A DNA stretch of 64,000 bases, taken from NCBI GenBank assembly GCA_030280995.1, contig JASXTE010000017.1, positions 2,764,001-2,828,000 of the forward strand, given 5' to 3'. Positions 1-10,722 of the stretch are shown in pieces; within the stretch, counting starts at the first letter, position 1; each line of letters begins with the position of its first letter. This DNA is from Hemileia vastatrix (Eukaryota; Basidiomycota; Pucciniomycetes; Pucciniales; Zaghouaniaceae). The position numbers and the translations under genes were made by a program. Under the pieces are notes generated by a model that was not told the origin of the DNA, made no database searches, and saw only the letters and a program-made list of their open reading frames with translations.

Positions 1-25
1 TGGATCCAAAAATGGAATATGATAT

Positions 26-550
26 TTGGAGAGACAAAATTCTCTGATGGATTTGATTGTGGCAAGAACTGAGAATGTTAGAGTAAATTCTTCCTTTATT
101 AATATCTGTAATGAAGTTCTACTTAATTATAGATATGAAACAACTAATTATCCTTTAAAATCAAAATCATATCATGACCAACAGAAGCCTTCAACAAAAC
201 TTCCAGACAAAACTGGTAAACCCTCTGCCCCAGTTGTACCAAAGAAATATGCAGCAAACACTTATTTTAAATGTAACAAGCAATGGCAGACATGTCATAT
301 TTTTGATGAGAAAATTCATCTTGTTGAACAAACTGAAGAATCTGAAAATACTCAAGCTGATCTTTATGATTCTTCAAGTGACTGTAATAGTAATATTTCT
401 TATTACCATGATTCTTCTCAAGAAGTTCTAGTCTTAGAAAAAGATATCCAATATTTAGATAATTGGTCTGAAAATTGTGATGTGTATTTATCTTCTGTGG
501 AAAATGCTGAAATCATTAAGGATATTACTGACAGTTCAATTTTAATTTAA
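26..550 (+). pseudogene. gag C-terminal fragment (A1), nucleocapsid region
   Basis: Encodes the C-terminal part of the family-A Gag polyprotein, which packages genomic RNA. It aligns with the A2 Gag from the 'DLIVART' segment through the zinc-knuckle region and the acidic Ser/Asp-rich stretch. In A2, A3 and A4 the knuckle is CX2CX7HXC, a form usual in chromovirus Gags. Here the first Cys is Tyr and the spacing is altered, so metal binding is probably lost. The frame ends at TAA 548-550, where related copies continue into protease. The true start lies left of the window. Confidence 0.8.
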
Positions 551-2214
551 ACCTTGAGAGCACCAGTTATCATAAATGGTAAAAATGTTGAGGTTATTCT
601 TGACTCTGGTGCTAGAGGAAGTGTAATGCCGGAGAAAGCACAAGCTTCAGCTGATAAAGATTATCAAAGCAAATTGTTACCTATAAAATCTGAAAAATGA
701 AAAGGTTATGGTTCTGTTTTATGTCCCATTGGAAAATTCAAGGCCACTGTGCTCTTTAAATATAATGGTGGTTTTGTCAGAGCTATTTGTGAATTTTTTG
801 TGATGAAAAATGATAATTTAAGCAATTGGTTTATTATGGGAAATGACATTTTAACCATGTTTGGAATTAAATTAGATCCTGCTAACAATTATTTTACCTT
901 GGGTATTAATGGGAAAAGAAAGTTTAAAATATCTTCCTCTAAAAAGCATTATGAACCCTTACTAAAATCTTGTAATTCATTGATCCAATGTAAAGGTAGA
1001 CAAACAGAGGAAATGGATGTATTATTTTCTGAAATAGACACAGCTTCATTCAGTGATCAATTAAATAATGATCAAAAAGATTCAATAGTTGCCTTGACAA
1101 CATCTTTCCCGATGGCTTTTTCTTATGGTTCCCATGTGTTAGGATTGGTTAAAGATGAAATGAAAATTTATTTATCCTGTGATTTGAATGAAATACCTCC
1201 TAGCCTTAAGATAAACCCTTATCCTGCTTCTCCCACAAAGAGAAAAGATATTGAAGGTACTATCTCAACTATATTAAGTATGAATATTATTGAAAAAGTG
1301 GATGTTACACCTAAATATTGTGTCATATCTCCAGTTTTGATCTCCAAAGAGAAGGATAAAGCTAGGATTTTTGGAGATTATAGAGCTTTAAATACCTATA
1401 CTGTAGATGATATTTACCCTTTACCCAGGATAAACTCTATACATGCTACCTTGCAAGGTGCAAAATTCATCAGCTGTTTGGATGGTAATAAAGGTTATCA
1501 CCAAATACCTGTTGAAAAATCCTCCCAAAATTTTTCTCTAATTACAACTCATATGGGAATTTATAAATATGTTAGGATGCCCTTTGGCCCTAAAAATGCC
1601 CCTTCAGTATTCCAGAAATTAATGGATAACACATTTCATCAGGAAATAATTGAAGAATGGTTAATGGTTTATATTGATGATATCTTAGTTTTTTCTAAAT
1701 CTTTTGATGAACATATGTAACACTTAGGAAGAGTCTTCCAGAAAATGGATGAAATTAACATGACTCTATCCTTAAAAAAGTGTAAATTTGGTTTTCAATC
1801 CCTGAAAGTCCTTGGTCATGTAGTTTCTGACTTAAAAATATGTGTAGACCAAGGTAAAGTTGCTGCTATCCAGAATGTAAAAGCACCAACTTCTGTAAGT
1901 TATATACAAAGATTTTTGGGAATGTGTGGCTACTATAGACAATACATTAAAAATTATCAAGTCATTTCCCTACCACTTACCAAATTGACTAGAAAGGATG
2001 TGGCTTATATATGAAATGAGGATACTCAAAAAGCTTTTGATACATTAAAGAAATGTTTAATGTAAGCTCCAATTCTTGCCCTTCCAGATTTTAATAAGCC
2101 TTTTGTCCTCTATACAGATGCAAGTTTTATTGAACTTGGAGCTTCTCTACACCAAAAACAAATTATTAATGATAAAATTTCAGAAGTAGTAATTTGTTAT
2201 ATTTCAAGAATCTT
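551..2214 (+). pseudogene. pro-pol fragment (A1): aspartic protease, RT, start of RNase H
   Basis: Continues the gag frame. A protease-like stretch with the DSGA motif lies near 602-615. The RT domain follows at about 1200-1720 with the YIDD catalytic motif near 1671-1682, then the thumb region and the start of RNase H (TDAS near 2117-2128). In-frame stops occur at 698-700 (TGA where A2 has a Trp codon), 1718-1720 (TAA) and 2012-2014 (TGA where A2 has Trp). Integrase is missing because the sequence is cut at 2214 by a TIR element end. Non-functional. Confidence 0.88.
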
Positions 2215-2265
2215 CACCACAGGAAATTTTGGGGTGAGTTGCTAGCAGTTCTCACTCTTTGAACT
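2215..2265 (+). mobile_element. Terminus of a second copy of the TIR DNA element, truncated
   Basis: Starts with CACCACAGGAAAT and continues with GGGGTGA and the near-palindrome around GCTAGCAGTTC. This matches the left terminus at 18339 and the inverted right terminus at 49187. It interrupts A1 inside RNase H and is itself cut at 2266 by the B1 LTR. It shows that the termini belong to a repeat family and fixes CACCAC as the outer end. The other end of this copy is not in the window. Confidence 0.75.
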
Positions 2266-3071
2266 TGTCACGCAACATGTGACACTCGAGGCAAAAGCAG
2301 CTCATTAAATCAATAATACAGAGGTCTAAATCCATACTTGAAGCGCAGAAATCAATTCTACATAGCAACTGCAACTTTCCTTTGTGTACTCACTATTCAA
2401 CCACACTAGTCTAAGCTCTAAATCTAAATTAGTCAATCTCTCAATAGTGTGTATTAGTCTTTTCCTCAATAAGCAACGCACAGTGCAATAGTCAATGTAA
2501 TAGTCCGCTAAAAGGTTTATTATGTATCTGTGGATTATTAAAAGGGGTAGTGAGCATGGACGGAATGGTTAGTGGAGGATTAACAGGTTGAAATATGTTA
2601 GTGAGGAGGGTCCAGGTTTAACAGGTGTATTTTTTAATGGTCTGTGGTGTGCGGAATAGTGGATGGGTATGAGGTCAATGTGAGAAGGAGTAAACAATAT
2701 AAAAGGGGTTGGGTTTTATTGACATTCTTTAGAATTAAATTATAAAAAGTATATATAGTAAATAGTGGTAAAGCTTCAGGTTAAATCATTATTATTGTAT
2801 CTTTCCTTATTTTCTCGGTAATCATTTCTAAATCCTAAATCTTTGATTATTGAGTTTCCAACCCTTTGTGAGATCTTAAGAATATTAATATTACCTTTAA
2901 ATTATACTAGAATTCTTATCAAACATATCTCAAAGCAGTAGCTCTTCCTTCAAGTCATCTTTGAATCACTTCCTTGAACATTTCCTCTGTGCTTCAAAGA
3001 AGTTTCTAAACTACTCTCCTCATCTCACTTCCAGGAACACCCTCGACCTTGTGCGTAGGTTGCCGGTGACA
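2266..3071 (+). repeat. 5' LTR of B1 (806 bp)
   Basis: Begins TGTCACGC, ends GGTGACA, and matches the two B2 LTRs read on the opposite strand (22644-23381 and 42234-43034). The first 19 bases contain a small inverted repeat, TGTCAC/GTGACA. The coding leader begins at 3072. No TGG-type primer-binding site is evident immediately downstream in either B1 or B2. Confidence 0.92.
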
Positions 3072-3148
3072 GTATAATTTAATTTTCTGTATTTCTCATT
3101 CTTTGGCACTACTATGTCCTTTTTTCAGGTGTTTTCAAAATTCATAAA

Positions 3149-4330
3149 ATGGCACCTGTTCAATGCACTCCTCCTACGGGTGCTACTACTAGAGCTTGCG
3201 CCAGAGGCAGGCCAACAGCCACACAGCCTGTTTCCTGCACTCACTCCTTGGAACCTCTCGACCTTAGAGAATAGGGACATTCTTTCAAATCTGTAGAAGA
3301 CATCCCTCAGGATTTTGATGATTCTAGCAAGGAAGCAGGAGGAGAGGATACGATGCATGAGGCACCATCTGCCCCTGCTACACGCCCTTCTGGTAAACCT
3401 CCAGAACCGGGACCATCTAATCCTAATTCTCTGGAAGACTTTATGAGACTTTTCATGAAAACCCTTTCCAATCCAACATCTTTGGAGGGATCTAAATTCA
3501 AAACTCCTTCCATGAAATCTCCTGAAAAATTTAATGGAGAACATCCAGACAGATTGCGGCCCTTCTTGCAAACCTGCAAGCTTCTGTTCCATAATGACCC
3601 TCGAACCTTCAATAACGACCAATCAAAGGTTGTTTACGCTTCTTCATTCCTAGCCGGAAAATCAGCAAGATGGTTTGAACCTTATCTTCTCATGCTCTCT
3701 TTGACAGAAACCCACTTACTTATTAATAACTGGGAAAAGTTCAAAGACCAACTCTTCACGTTGTTCAGTGACCATAATGAAACTGTGAACGCAGAAATTG
3801 AACTTGATTTTCTTCGCATGAGTGATAATGGTAAAGGCTCTGAATATATTTCAAACTTCAGAGCACTTCAAACTCAAGTAGGTTGGAATGATGCTGCCCT
3901 CAAGTATCATTTTAAAAAAGGACTTCCTTCGAGGATTCTGGATCAATTAAATCTTCACCGTCAGAAGATGACTACCTTAACGGATTTAATGGATAGAATC
4001 CTCGAACTCGACAGCATTTACCAAGGACGACTACAACATCGTCAATACGCCAACAAATCTCAAGGCCTAAATTTTAAATTGGGACCTTCTTCACACCCAC
4101 GGACAACTCAATCCAAACCCAATAAGGAAAAGACAAACCTTGACCAAAAGGCTCGACCCCAGTCGATATCAGTAAGGTACTGGATCCAAAAGGGGAACTT
4201 AAAGAAGCTGAGAGGAAGAGGCAAGCAGATAACGGGTTATGTATGTATTTTGGGGGTAACCACAAGCTAGAAGATTGTGTGAAGTTGAAGGAAAGAGAAG
4301 GTACTATTTCAAGGTCAAAAAACTAGTAGA
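3149..4330 (+). pseudogene. gag of B1
   Basis: Gag polyprotein, expected to form the cytoplasmic virus-like particle. The start ATG at 3149 is chosen because B2 has the same N-terminus (MAPVQ, then an Arg/Pro/Thr-rich tail). It has an acidic linker, a retrotransposon-Gag helical domain at about 3530-4020, and a knuckle near 4238-4276 of the B form CX2CX3HX4C with the second Cys changed to Phe. A TAG stop at 3272-3274 replaces a CGG codon in B2, and a one-base shift lies near 4190, just before the knuckle. Confidence 0.82.
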
Positions 4331-7300
4331 TAGTTTACTTGTGTGCAAAGCAAACTATATTATCTCTCCCAGTGCACAGAACCTCCATGTCTTAAAGACT
4401 GAAGTTGCCTTAAACCACTTGAGATTCATTCTTTTCAAGGAGGATACCCCCTTCAGTTGTCTTATAGACTCTGGAGCTTCAATTTCTTTTGTCAGTTTAT
4501 CTTTTGCGGAGAAGTTAAAGCTGACATTCACAGATATCAATCAAACTCCAATATATTTGGTCAAATCAGATGAACCCAAATATTGGGTAAGTTAGAAAGT
4601 TTTATGGGTTTTCAACTTTCTGAACTTTCCCCCCTTCGAGTGGGAATTATCAGTCTTGGATGCCCCAAGAATGGACGATACCATTCTTGGCCATGACTTT
4701 TTAACGCATTGGAATCCTGAAATTGATTGGTCCCGGGGATTGATCACCCCACACACTGAGTATATTTCTGATTCTTCAAATCATGTCAATAGGGAGTTTA
4801 ACAACCCACCTGACAATGTCCTGCTAGAGGACAAGTCTCTACCAGATGACTTGCAAGCATCTGATCTTTCTCAAAATGAGCAATTGACTAGCCCTTCCAG
4901 CTCAATCACTTCACTCGAAGAGGATTTAAATTGCCTTGAAGTAGCCAAATCATGCTCTCTCAATACTGGTCTTCTCTCAACAGATTCTCTCAAAGATGAT
5001 GAGGACAACCAAATCAATGTTGAAGCCATTAAATCAACTCTACCAGAAATCTATCATGATTTCCTCGATGTTTTCTCAATCTGCAAGGCCGATAAGTTAC
5101 CACCTCATTGACCCTACAACCATCAAATAGAGTTAAGAGGTTTAGTTCCTCCGGCAGGTCCTGTCTATTTGTTGTCAAATGACAAATCTCAAGTTCTTCA
5201 AAACTACATTGCAGAGAATGTAGCCAAAGGTTTCATCAGAGCCAGTAAGTCTCCAACCGGCTGCCCTGTTCTTTTTGTAAAGAAAAAGGATGGTAGCCTT
5301 AGGTTGTGTGTTGACTATAGAAAGCTCAACACAGTCACTAAGAAGAATGCATATCCTGTTCCTCCTATGTCATTGCTTCTTACCCTTTTCAATGGTGCTA
5401 ATTTCTTTTCTAAAATTGATCTTAGAGGCACTTACAATCTTATTCACATTGCGGAAGGTCATAAACCACTGACTGCAATGCGCACTAGATTTGGTGGTTT
5501 TGAATATTTAGTTATGCCTTTTGGATTGTGCAACGCACCATTGACTTTTAAAACTTTTGTCAATGACATCTTTCAAGATGTTGTCGAACAATTTGTTGTC
5601 GTCTATTTAGATGATATTTTAATTTTCTCAAAGACACTAGATGAACATATTCATCATGTTTGACAGGTTCTAAATCAACTTCAAGATCACATTCTCTATG
5701 CCAAGAAAAATAAGTGCAAATTCCATCTTAAATCAATCCATTTTTTGGGTTTTACGTTATCCACTGATGGTTTAGTCTTGGACAACAAAAAGGTCCAAAA
5801 AGTCCTGGAATGGCCTGAGCCCAATACTGTTAAATCCCTACAAAGATTTTTGGGTTTTGCAAACTTCTATAGAAGATTTATTAAAGATTACTCTAAAAAT
5901 ATTTCCAATCTTACTTTTCTTCTTAGAAAAGATATTCCTTTTGTTTTTACTTCTACAGAAAAAAAGGAATTTGAGGCATTGAAGACTGCATTTACCAAAG
6001 CTCCAATTCTTCGACACTTTGATCCTTCTGCTTTGACAATAGTTGAGACAGATGCAAGCAATTATGCTATTTCAGGGGTCATTTATCAATTAAATCCTGA
6101 AACAAAATTGTTTCATCCTGTTGCTTTTTGGTCACGCAAACTCATTACAGCAGAATTAAATTATGAAATTCATGACAAAGAGCTTTTAGCTATTATTCAT
6201 TGTCTTAAAAAATGGCGCTCTTTTCTTCTCAGCCTAGATAGTCCTTTTAAAATTCTTACAGACCATAATGCTTTGAAAACTTTATGTCTTCCAAGGATTA
6301 TCCAGGCCTCAAGCCAGGTGGGCTGAATTTCTGTCTGAATTTCCTTTTTCTATTTCCTATCGCCCGGGTAAGAGCTGCATTGTCGCAGATATCTTGTCAT
6401 GTTGGGACAACGTTTACCCACAGCGGGGGGACGCATTTGCTGACAAGAACCCAGAAAATGTGAAATAAATTTTCAACAAATCAATGTTAATGACTCATCA
6501 ACTAAATTTGATGACAATTCAATCTTTTCAAAATCCACTATCCAACATCCTTGAAGCTCAGTCGAAGGACAATTATTGTTTAGGGTTAAAAGACAAAATA
6601 CTCTCGAAGAAAGGGGCCAAAAGATTTAGTATTGAATCAGGTCTATTAGTTTTTGAAGGTAGAGTAGTCATACCCAACAACAATAAAATAAAATTATAGA
6701 TTTTCAATACTCGACATGATTCTCCATTAGCTGGTCATTTTGGGGTTGATAAAACCTACCAGTTATTAGCGAGGGATTTCTTCTGGCCAGGTATGACCAG
6801 GGAAATCAAGGCCTATATAAAAGCTTGTTATGAATGTAATAGGAATAAGGCTCACTGTCACCGGAAGTATGGGTTGCTTCAACCACTTCCTATTCCCTCT
6901 AAACCTTGGAAATCTTTATCAATGGATTTTATTTCTCAACTTCCTCTTTCTAATAATTTTGATGCTATATTAGTAATAGTAGATAGATTTTCAAAAATGT
7001 CTATTTTTATTAAAACCACTACTACTGCTACTACAGAAGATTTGTCAAAATTGTTTCTAGAATATGTATTTTCCAAACACGGCTTACCTAATGATATTAT
7101 TTCAGATAGAGGCTCATTGTTTGTATCCACATTCTGGACTCAACTGTGTCAACAACTCAATATCACAAGGAATCTCTCCACGGCCTATCATCCTGAAACC
7201 AATGGGCAAACAGAAAGGGTCAACCAAATCCTCAAACAATAACTTCGAATTTATGTCAGTTACCAATAAGACAATTGGACCATGAGGTTACCATTGGCCA

Positions 7301-7962
7301 AATTTGCTTATAATAATTCGACTCATTCTTTGACACGACAATCTCCTTTCAAAACTGTTTATGGAAGGCATCCTCAATTCATGAAGGAACTAATCATCCT
7401 GCGGAACATTATCTTCAAACTATATCACAACTCCAAGAAGAACTTAAATCAAATTTGGAATTAGCGACTCGAAGGTACAAGGAACAGGAAAATAAACATT
7501 GACAATCTGCTCCTCTTTTTAAACCATGAGACAAAGTATGGCTTGAAGCACGAAACATTTGAACAACTCGACCATCAAAGAAACTAGCCAAAATGCGCTT
7601 GGGACCATTTGAAATTGACTCAAAAGTCTCTAAAACTGCATTTCAACTCAAGCTACCTCCTAAATGGCTGGCTATTTGCCCTGTTTTTCACGTATCTCTC
7701 CTGGAAATGGCTTGAGAAACATACCTGGGCAGGAACCAACCTCCTCCTGAACCGGTAGAAGTAGAAGACCATCTATAGTGGGAAGTAAGTCGTATCCTTG
7801 ATTCAAGAATGCACAAGGGCAAACTTCAATACCTCGTGGAATGGGAAGGCTTCCTTGATGATTCAAACAAAACATCCTGGGAACCAGCCATCAATGTTTA
7901 TAACACCCCCAAAATCATAAAATCTTTTCATCTTAAGTATCCTTTAAAACCAAAACCTTAAA
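4331..7962 (+). pseudogene. pol of B1: protease, RT, RNase H, integrase, chromodomain
   Basis: Protease has the DSGAS motif near 4468. RT spans about 5170-5660 with YLDD near 5605-5616. RNase H follows at about 5990-6290 (TDAS near 6049). The integrase zinc region has CX2C near 6828-6837, and the integrase core at about 6900-7240 includes the SDRG and ETNGQTERV segments, so the acidic residues are present. A C-terminal chromodomain (WEG...TSWEPA) lies at about 7780-7940 and the stop is at 7960-7962. Disruptions: stops at 4593, 5109, 5661 and several in the last 700 bp, and a frameshift near 6290-6340. Chromodomains of this clade bind modified histones to target integration. Confidence 0.87.
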
Positions 7963-8771
7963 GCTCTCTTTTATTTTTTCATCTCTTTTTTTTTTCTTTT
8001 CCTTCTCTTTTCCTTCTTCTCTTTAAAATCTAAAACATCTTTACCTCTAAAATTTCCTTATTATTTGTTTTCTTTTCTTCTTTCAAAAGTTTTTCAATCT
8101 TCTTTAAAATAAATAAAATTAAATTAAATTAAAAATTAAATGGAAATTAAAACAAAACAAATAAAAAATTCGTAAAAACCTTTTAAAATTTCTTTAAAAT
8201 TTCTTTTCTTTTCTTTTCTTTTCAAATTTTCTATAAACATTCTTTCCTTAAAATATTTCTTTTCCTCAAACTATCAAAATTTTTCACATACGCAACACGA
8301 CAATCTTTCTCGAATTTCACTTCAACCTCTAAATCTCTCTTTTAAAATTCCTTCGAAAAAATTACTTCTTTCTTTCAAATTCTTTTTAAAATTTATTTCT
8401 TCTCTTCTTTTCTTTCTTTCTTTTCAAATAACCAAAAACTTCAATAAATAAAATTTCATGAATAAATTTTTTTTTTCTCATTAAATTTTCATTTCAAAAT
8501 TTGTTTCAATCAACTATATTTTTTTTCTCTTCTTCTTCTTATTTAAAATTTATTTTTCTTTCTTTTAAAAACTTAAAACTAAAATTTCTTTTTGATTAAA
8601 TATTTTTCCCTTCAAAATTTCAAAACAAAATTTAAATATTCTTTCTTTTCCTTTTCTTTTTCTCTCAAAATCTTATAAAATAAATATTAAAATTTTAATT
8701 AAAACAACAAAATAAAATAAATATATATAAAAATTGTTTCTACTTTTCTTTTCCCCTTTCTTTCTTCCATT
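7963..8771. other. Pyrimidine- and A/T-rich spacer of B1
   Basis: About 800 bp between the pol stop and the antisense gene. It is low-complexity TTTTCTTTTC and AAATTAAAAT text with no credible ORF on either strand. The corresponding B2 stretch (24539-25400) has the same strand-biased composition, so it is a family feature, not random decay. Confidence 0.7.
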
Positions 8772-9343
8772 TTAAATTTTTTCCTGTACTTTTTCTCGAA
8801 CCAATTTCTTCATCTTCTCCAAAACCACTCTAATTTCCTTCCTGCATTTCTCAAAAACCTCCCCCTCTCCTACTGGTACCACTTCCCCAATCTCCAACAA
8901 TTCTTCAACCACGTTGAAGGAGGCAGCATGAATAATCTTGTTGATATTGCCACTGAACTCTTCAATAAACCTAGCTTGTCGACCCTGGAATGGTTTTTTT
9001 GACCATAACTGGTCAAGAGTTTCTTCATTATCCTCCCTCAAGGCAATCACTGGTAAATGTTCTTCAGTAGGGATCAACGGCGCCACTTCCACAGCAGTGG
9101 TTTCACAATAAAAGCTCCCACACTCGAGGTTTCCACCATAGGGGCTTCTGCCATGACATCTGAATTCTAAGACATACGGTCATCAGTAAAATTTTTTCTT
9201 TGGAAAAACAAAATTAAAATAAAATAAAATAAAAGCAAACTTACTTCGAACATCAGATCAGCCTCTAGAAGTAACTTTGATGTGACTTCCACTGCCACTT
9301 CTTTTTCTTCTTTGACATCTTCAATGACCATCCGCCTTGAGAT
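8772..9343 (-). pseudogene. Antisense gene remnant of B1 (exon 2 and end of exon 1)
   Basis: Reads opposite to gag-pol. Exon 2 (9166 down to 8772) encodes a charged helical domain matching B2's antisense protein at roughly 60% identity over about 85 residues, including the shared stretches ETLDQ.WSKKP and FEKCRKEIR. An intron with GTAAGT donor (9244-9239), a CTGAT branch-like motif and an AG acceptor ends at 9167. Donor, acceptor and phase match B2 although intron length differs (78 versus 54 bp). Exon 1 is cut at 9343, so the N-terminal cysteine array is missing. A one-base shift lies just upstream of 9092. The function of the C-terminal domain is unknown. Confidence 0.72.
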
Positions 9344-10053
9344 TACTTGGAATACTTAAAATAATTATATTACTTTTACTTATACTGATTTAAGATTATT
9401 TTAATTCGTAAAAATATTTCTTTTATTTTAATTATGGTTTTTTAGCTATTTCCATTCCCTATTTAGAGTTCTTTCTCATAATTCTCATATTCCATGTTCA
9501 CATAGTTATTTTCTATATTAGTTCTATTCTTTTTTAGAATTTCTGATGGGAAAAGATACTTGTTTAATCATGGGTTGATTTTTTTATTGTTTTAATTAAT
9601 TTCTTTTAATTATTTCTTTCACTTTACCTTTTTTGTAAATTACATTTAGAGCGCTCTAGAAGGATCTCCTTGCCTATATAGTGGCTTTAGAAATCTTTCT
9701 GGTAGATCATCACTTACTATACACTCACTTCACATATTTTAAATATATCTCTTTTATTTATTATTTTTATTAGTTCAATAAATCTAATTTAAATACTACA
9801 TAAATAATTATAGGTTGCTTTAAGATTCATAATACTATCATTGAACTGTCGAGCTTTGAACATTAATTATCAATTATAATATTTTACAATTTAAGTAAAC
9901 TCTTACAACTTTGTCAAATCTCAAACATCTCGTCGTCTTACTTCCTTAAACTACAAATATTTTATTACATATAATTTTACTATCTCATCATTTCCCTTCC
10001 TCCTTTCCATTTTCCCTCTTCTTTTCTTTATTCTTCTTGACGTTGGGCTGATA
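9344..10053 (+). repeat. 5' LTR of A2, lacking its first ~456 bp
   Basis: Matches 17341-18054 of the 3' LTR, including an AGCGCTCT segment, a TATATA-like GCCTATATAG box near 9672 and the GGCTGATA end. Since TG...CA ends are expected, GATA is probably a decayed GACA. The leader directly after it begins ATTGAAGGCC, where the A3 copy has ATTGGGGACC. A tRNA primer-binding site probably lies there. Confidence 0.88.
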
Positions 10054-10722
10054 ATTGAAGGCCTCTCTGAACGACGACAACAAAACCTTGCAACAAACGA
10101 CAAAGTGCACCGACCACCCAAGCCAAAAAGTAAACTTTTGCCGCGACCGTGTTTCAAACTTGGGTTCGATAGTTTAGGTTTATATTACATTAAATTATAT
10201 ATTATTTTGAAGTGATTTTACAATCACTATAGTAAGTTCACCTTTGCACCTCTCACTCATAGTACTATATTTTTACTGCAATAACAGTGTTTGTGGCTTA
10301 ATTGCTGACTCACTGAGTGTAAGTTTTCATTATATTAATTTTTTTTTCCTAGTTGACCATAATAGAGTAATACTCTTAGTCCTAGAAGACAATTAATATT
10401 TAATAAATTATTAAATTAATTTTCTTATTATTTTTTGAATATTGGTTGACCATAATAGTACTCAGTACTCAGTCCCAATTTTTCCATTATATTAATTTTG
10501 GTATTAATTATTTTAGTTGAATTCTTAAACCTTATTGGTTAGTCTTATTTTAACTATTGTTAATTCTTAATAAACATTGTAATTTCATTTATTTGTATTA
10601 CATTTTATTTTTATAATTAATTGAATTTTAATAAAAAATTTTTAAATCCAATTGATTATATTTTATTTAGAATTAACAATTTGAATCATTAATTAATTTG
10701 ATTCTCCTTTTCACAGTTTTAA
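10054..10722 (+). other. A2 leader between 5' LTR and gag
   Basis: Noncoding and AT-rich. It contains a putative primer-binding site at its start and a short repeated phrase, GTTGACCATAATAG, at about 10373 and 10446 followed by AGTCC. The A3 leader (62399-63095) is its reverse-strand counterpart. No supported gene. Confidence 0.6.

Larger units (their letters stand above)
1..2214 (+). mobile_element. Gypsy copy A1, truncated remnant (gag 3' part, protease, RT, start of RNase H)
   Basis: Sequence parallels copies A2 and A3 in this window across the Gag C-terminus, protease, reverse transcriptase and start of RNase H. The copy enters from the left window edge, so its 5' LTR and gag start are not visible. 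A gap of about 25 bp relative to A2 lies near position 42. It ends abruptly within the RNase H coding text, where a TIR transposon terminus begins at 2215. The frame is unbroken from 26 to 2014 apart from point stops, so decay is mainly by substitution. Confidence 0.9.
2266..9343 (+). mobile_element. Gypsy chromovirus copy B1, 3'-truncated
   Basis: Order is 5' LTR (2266-3071), short leader, gag, pro-RT-RNase H-integrase-chromodomain pol, a pyrimidine-rich spacer, and an antisense gene remnant on the minus strand. No 3' LTR is present: the element stops at 9343, inside exon 1 of the antisense gene, directly against a truncated A-type LTR. The counterpart B2 shows what is missing, namely the zinc-cluster end of the antisense gene and the 3' LTR. 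Confidence 0.9.
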
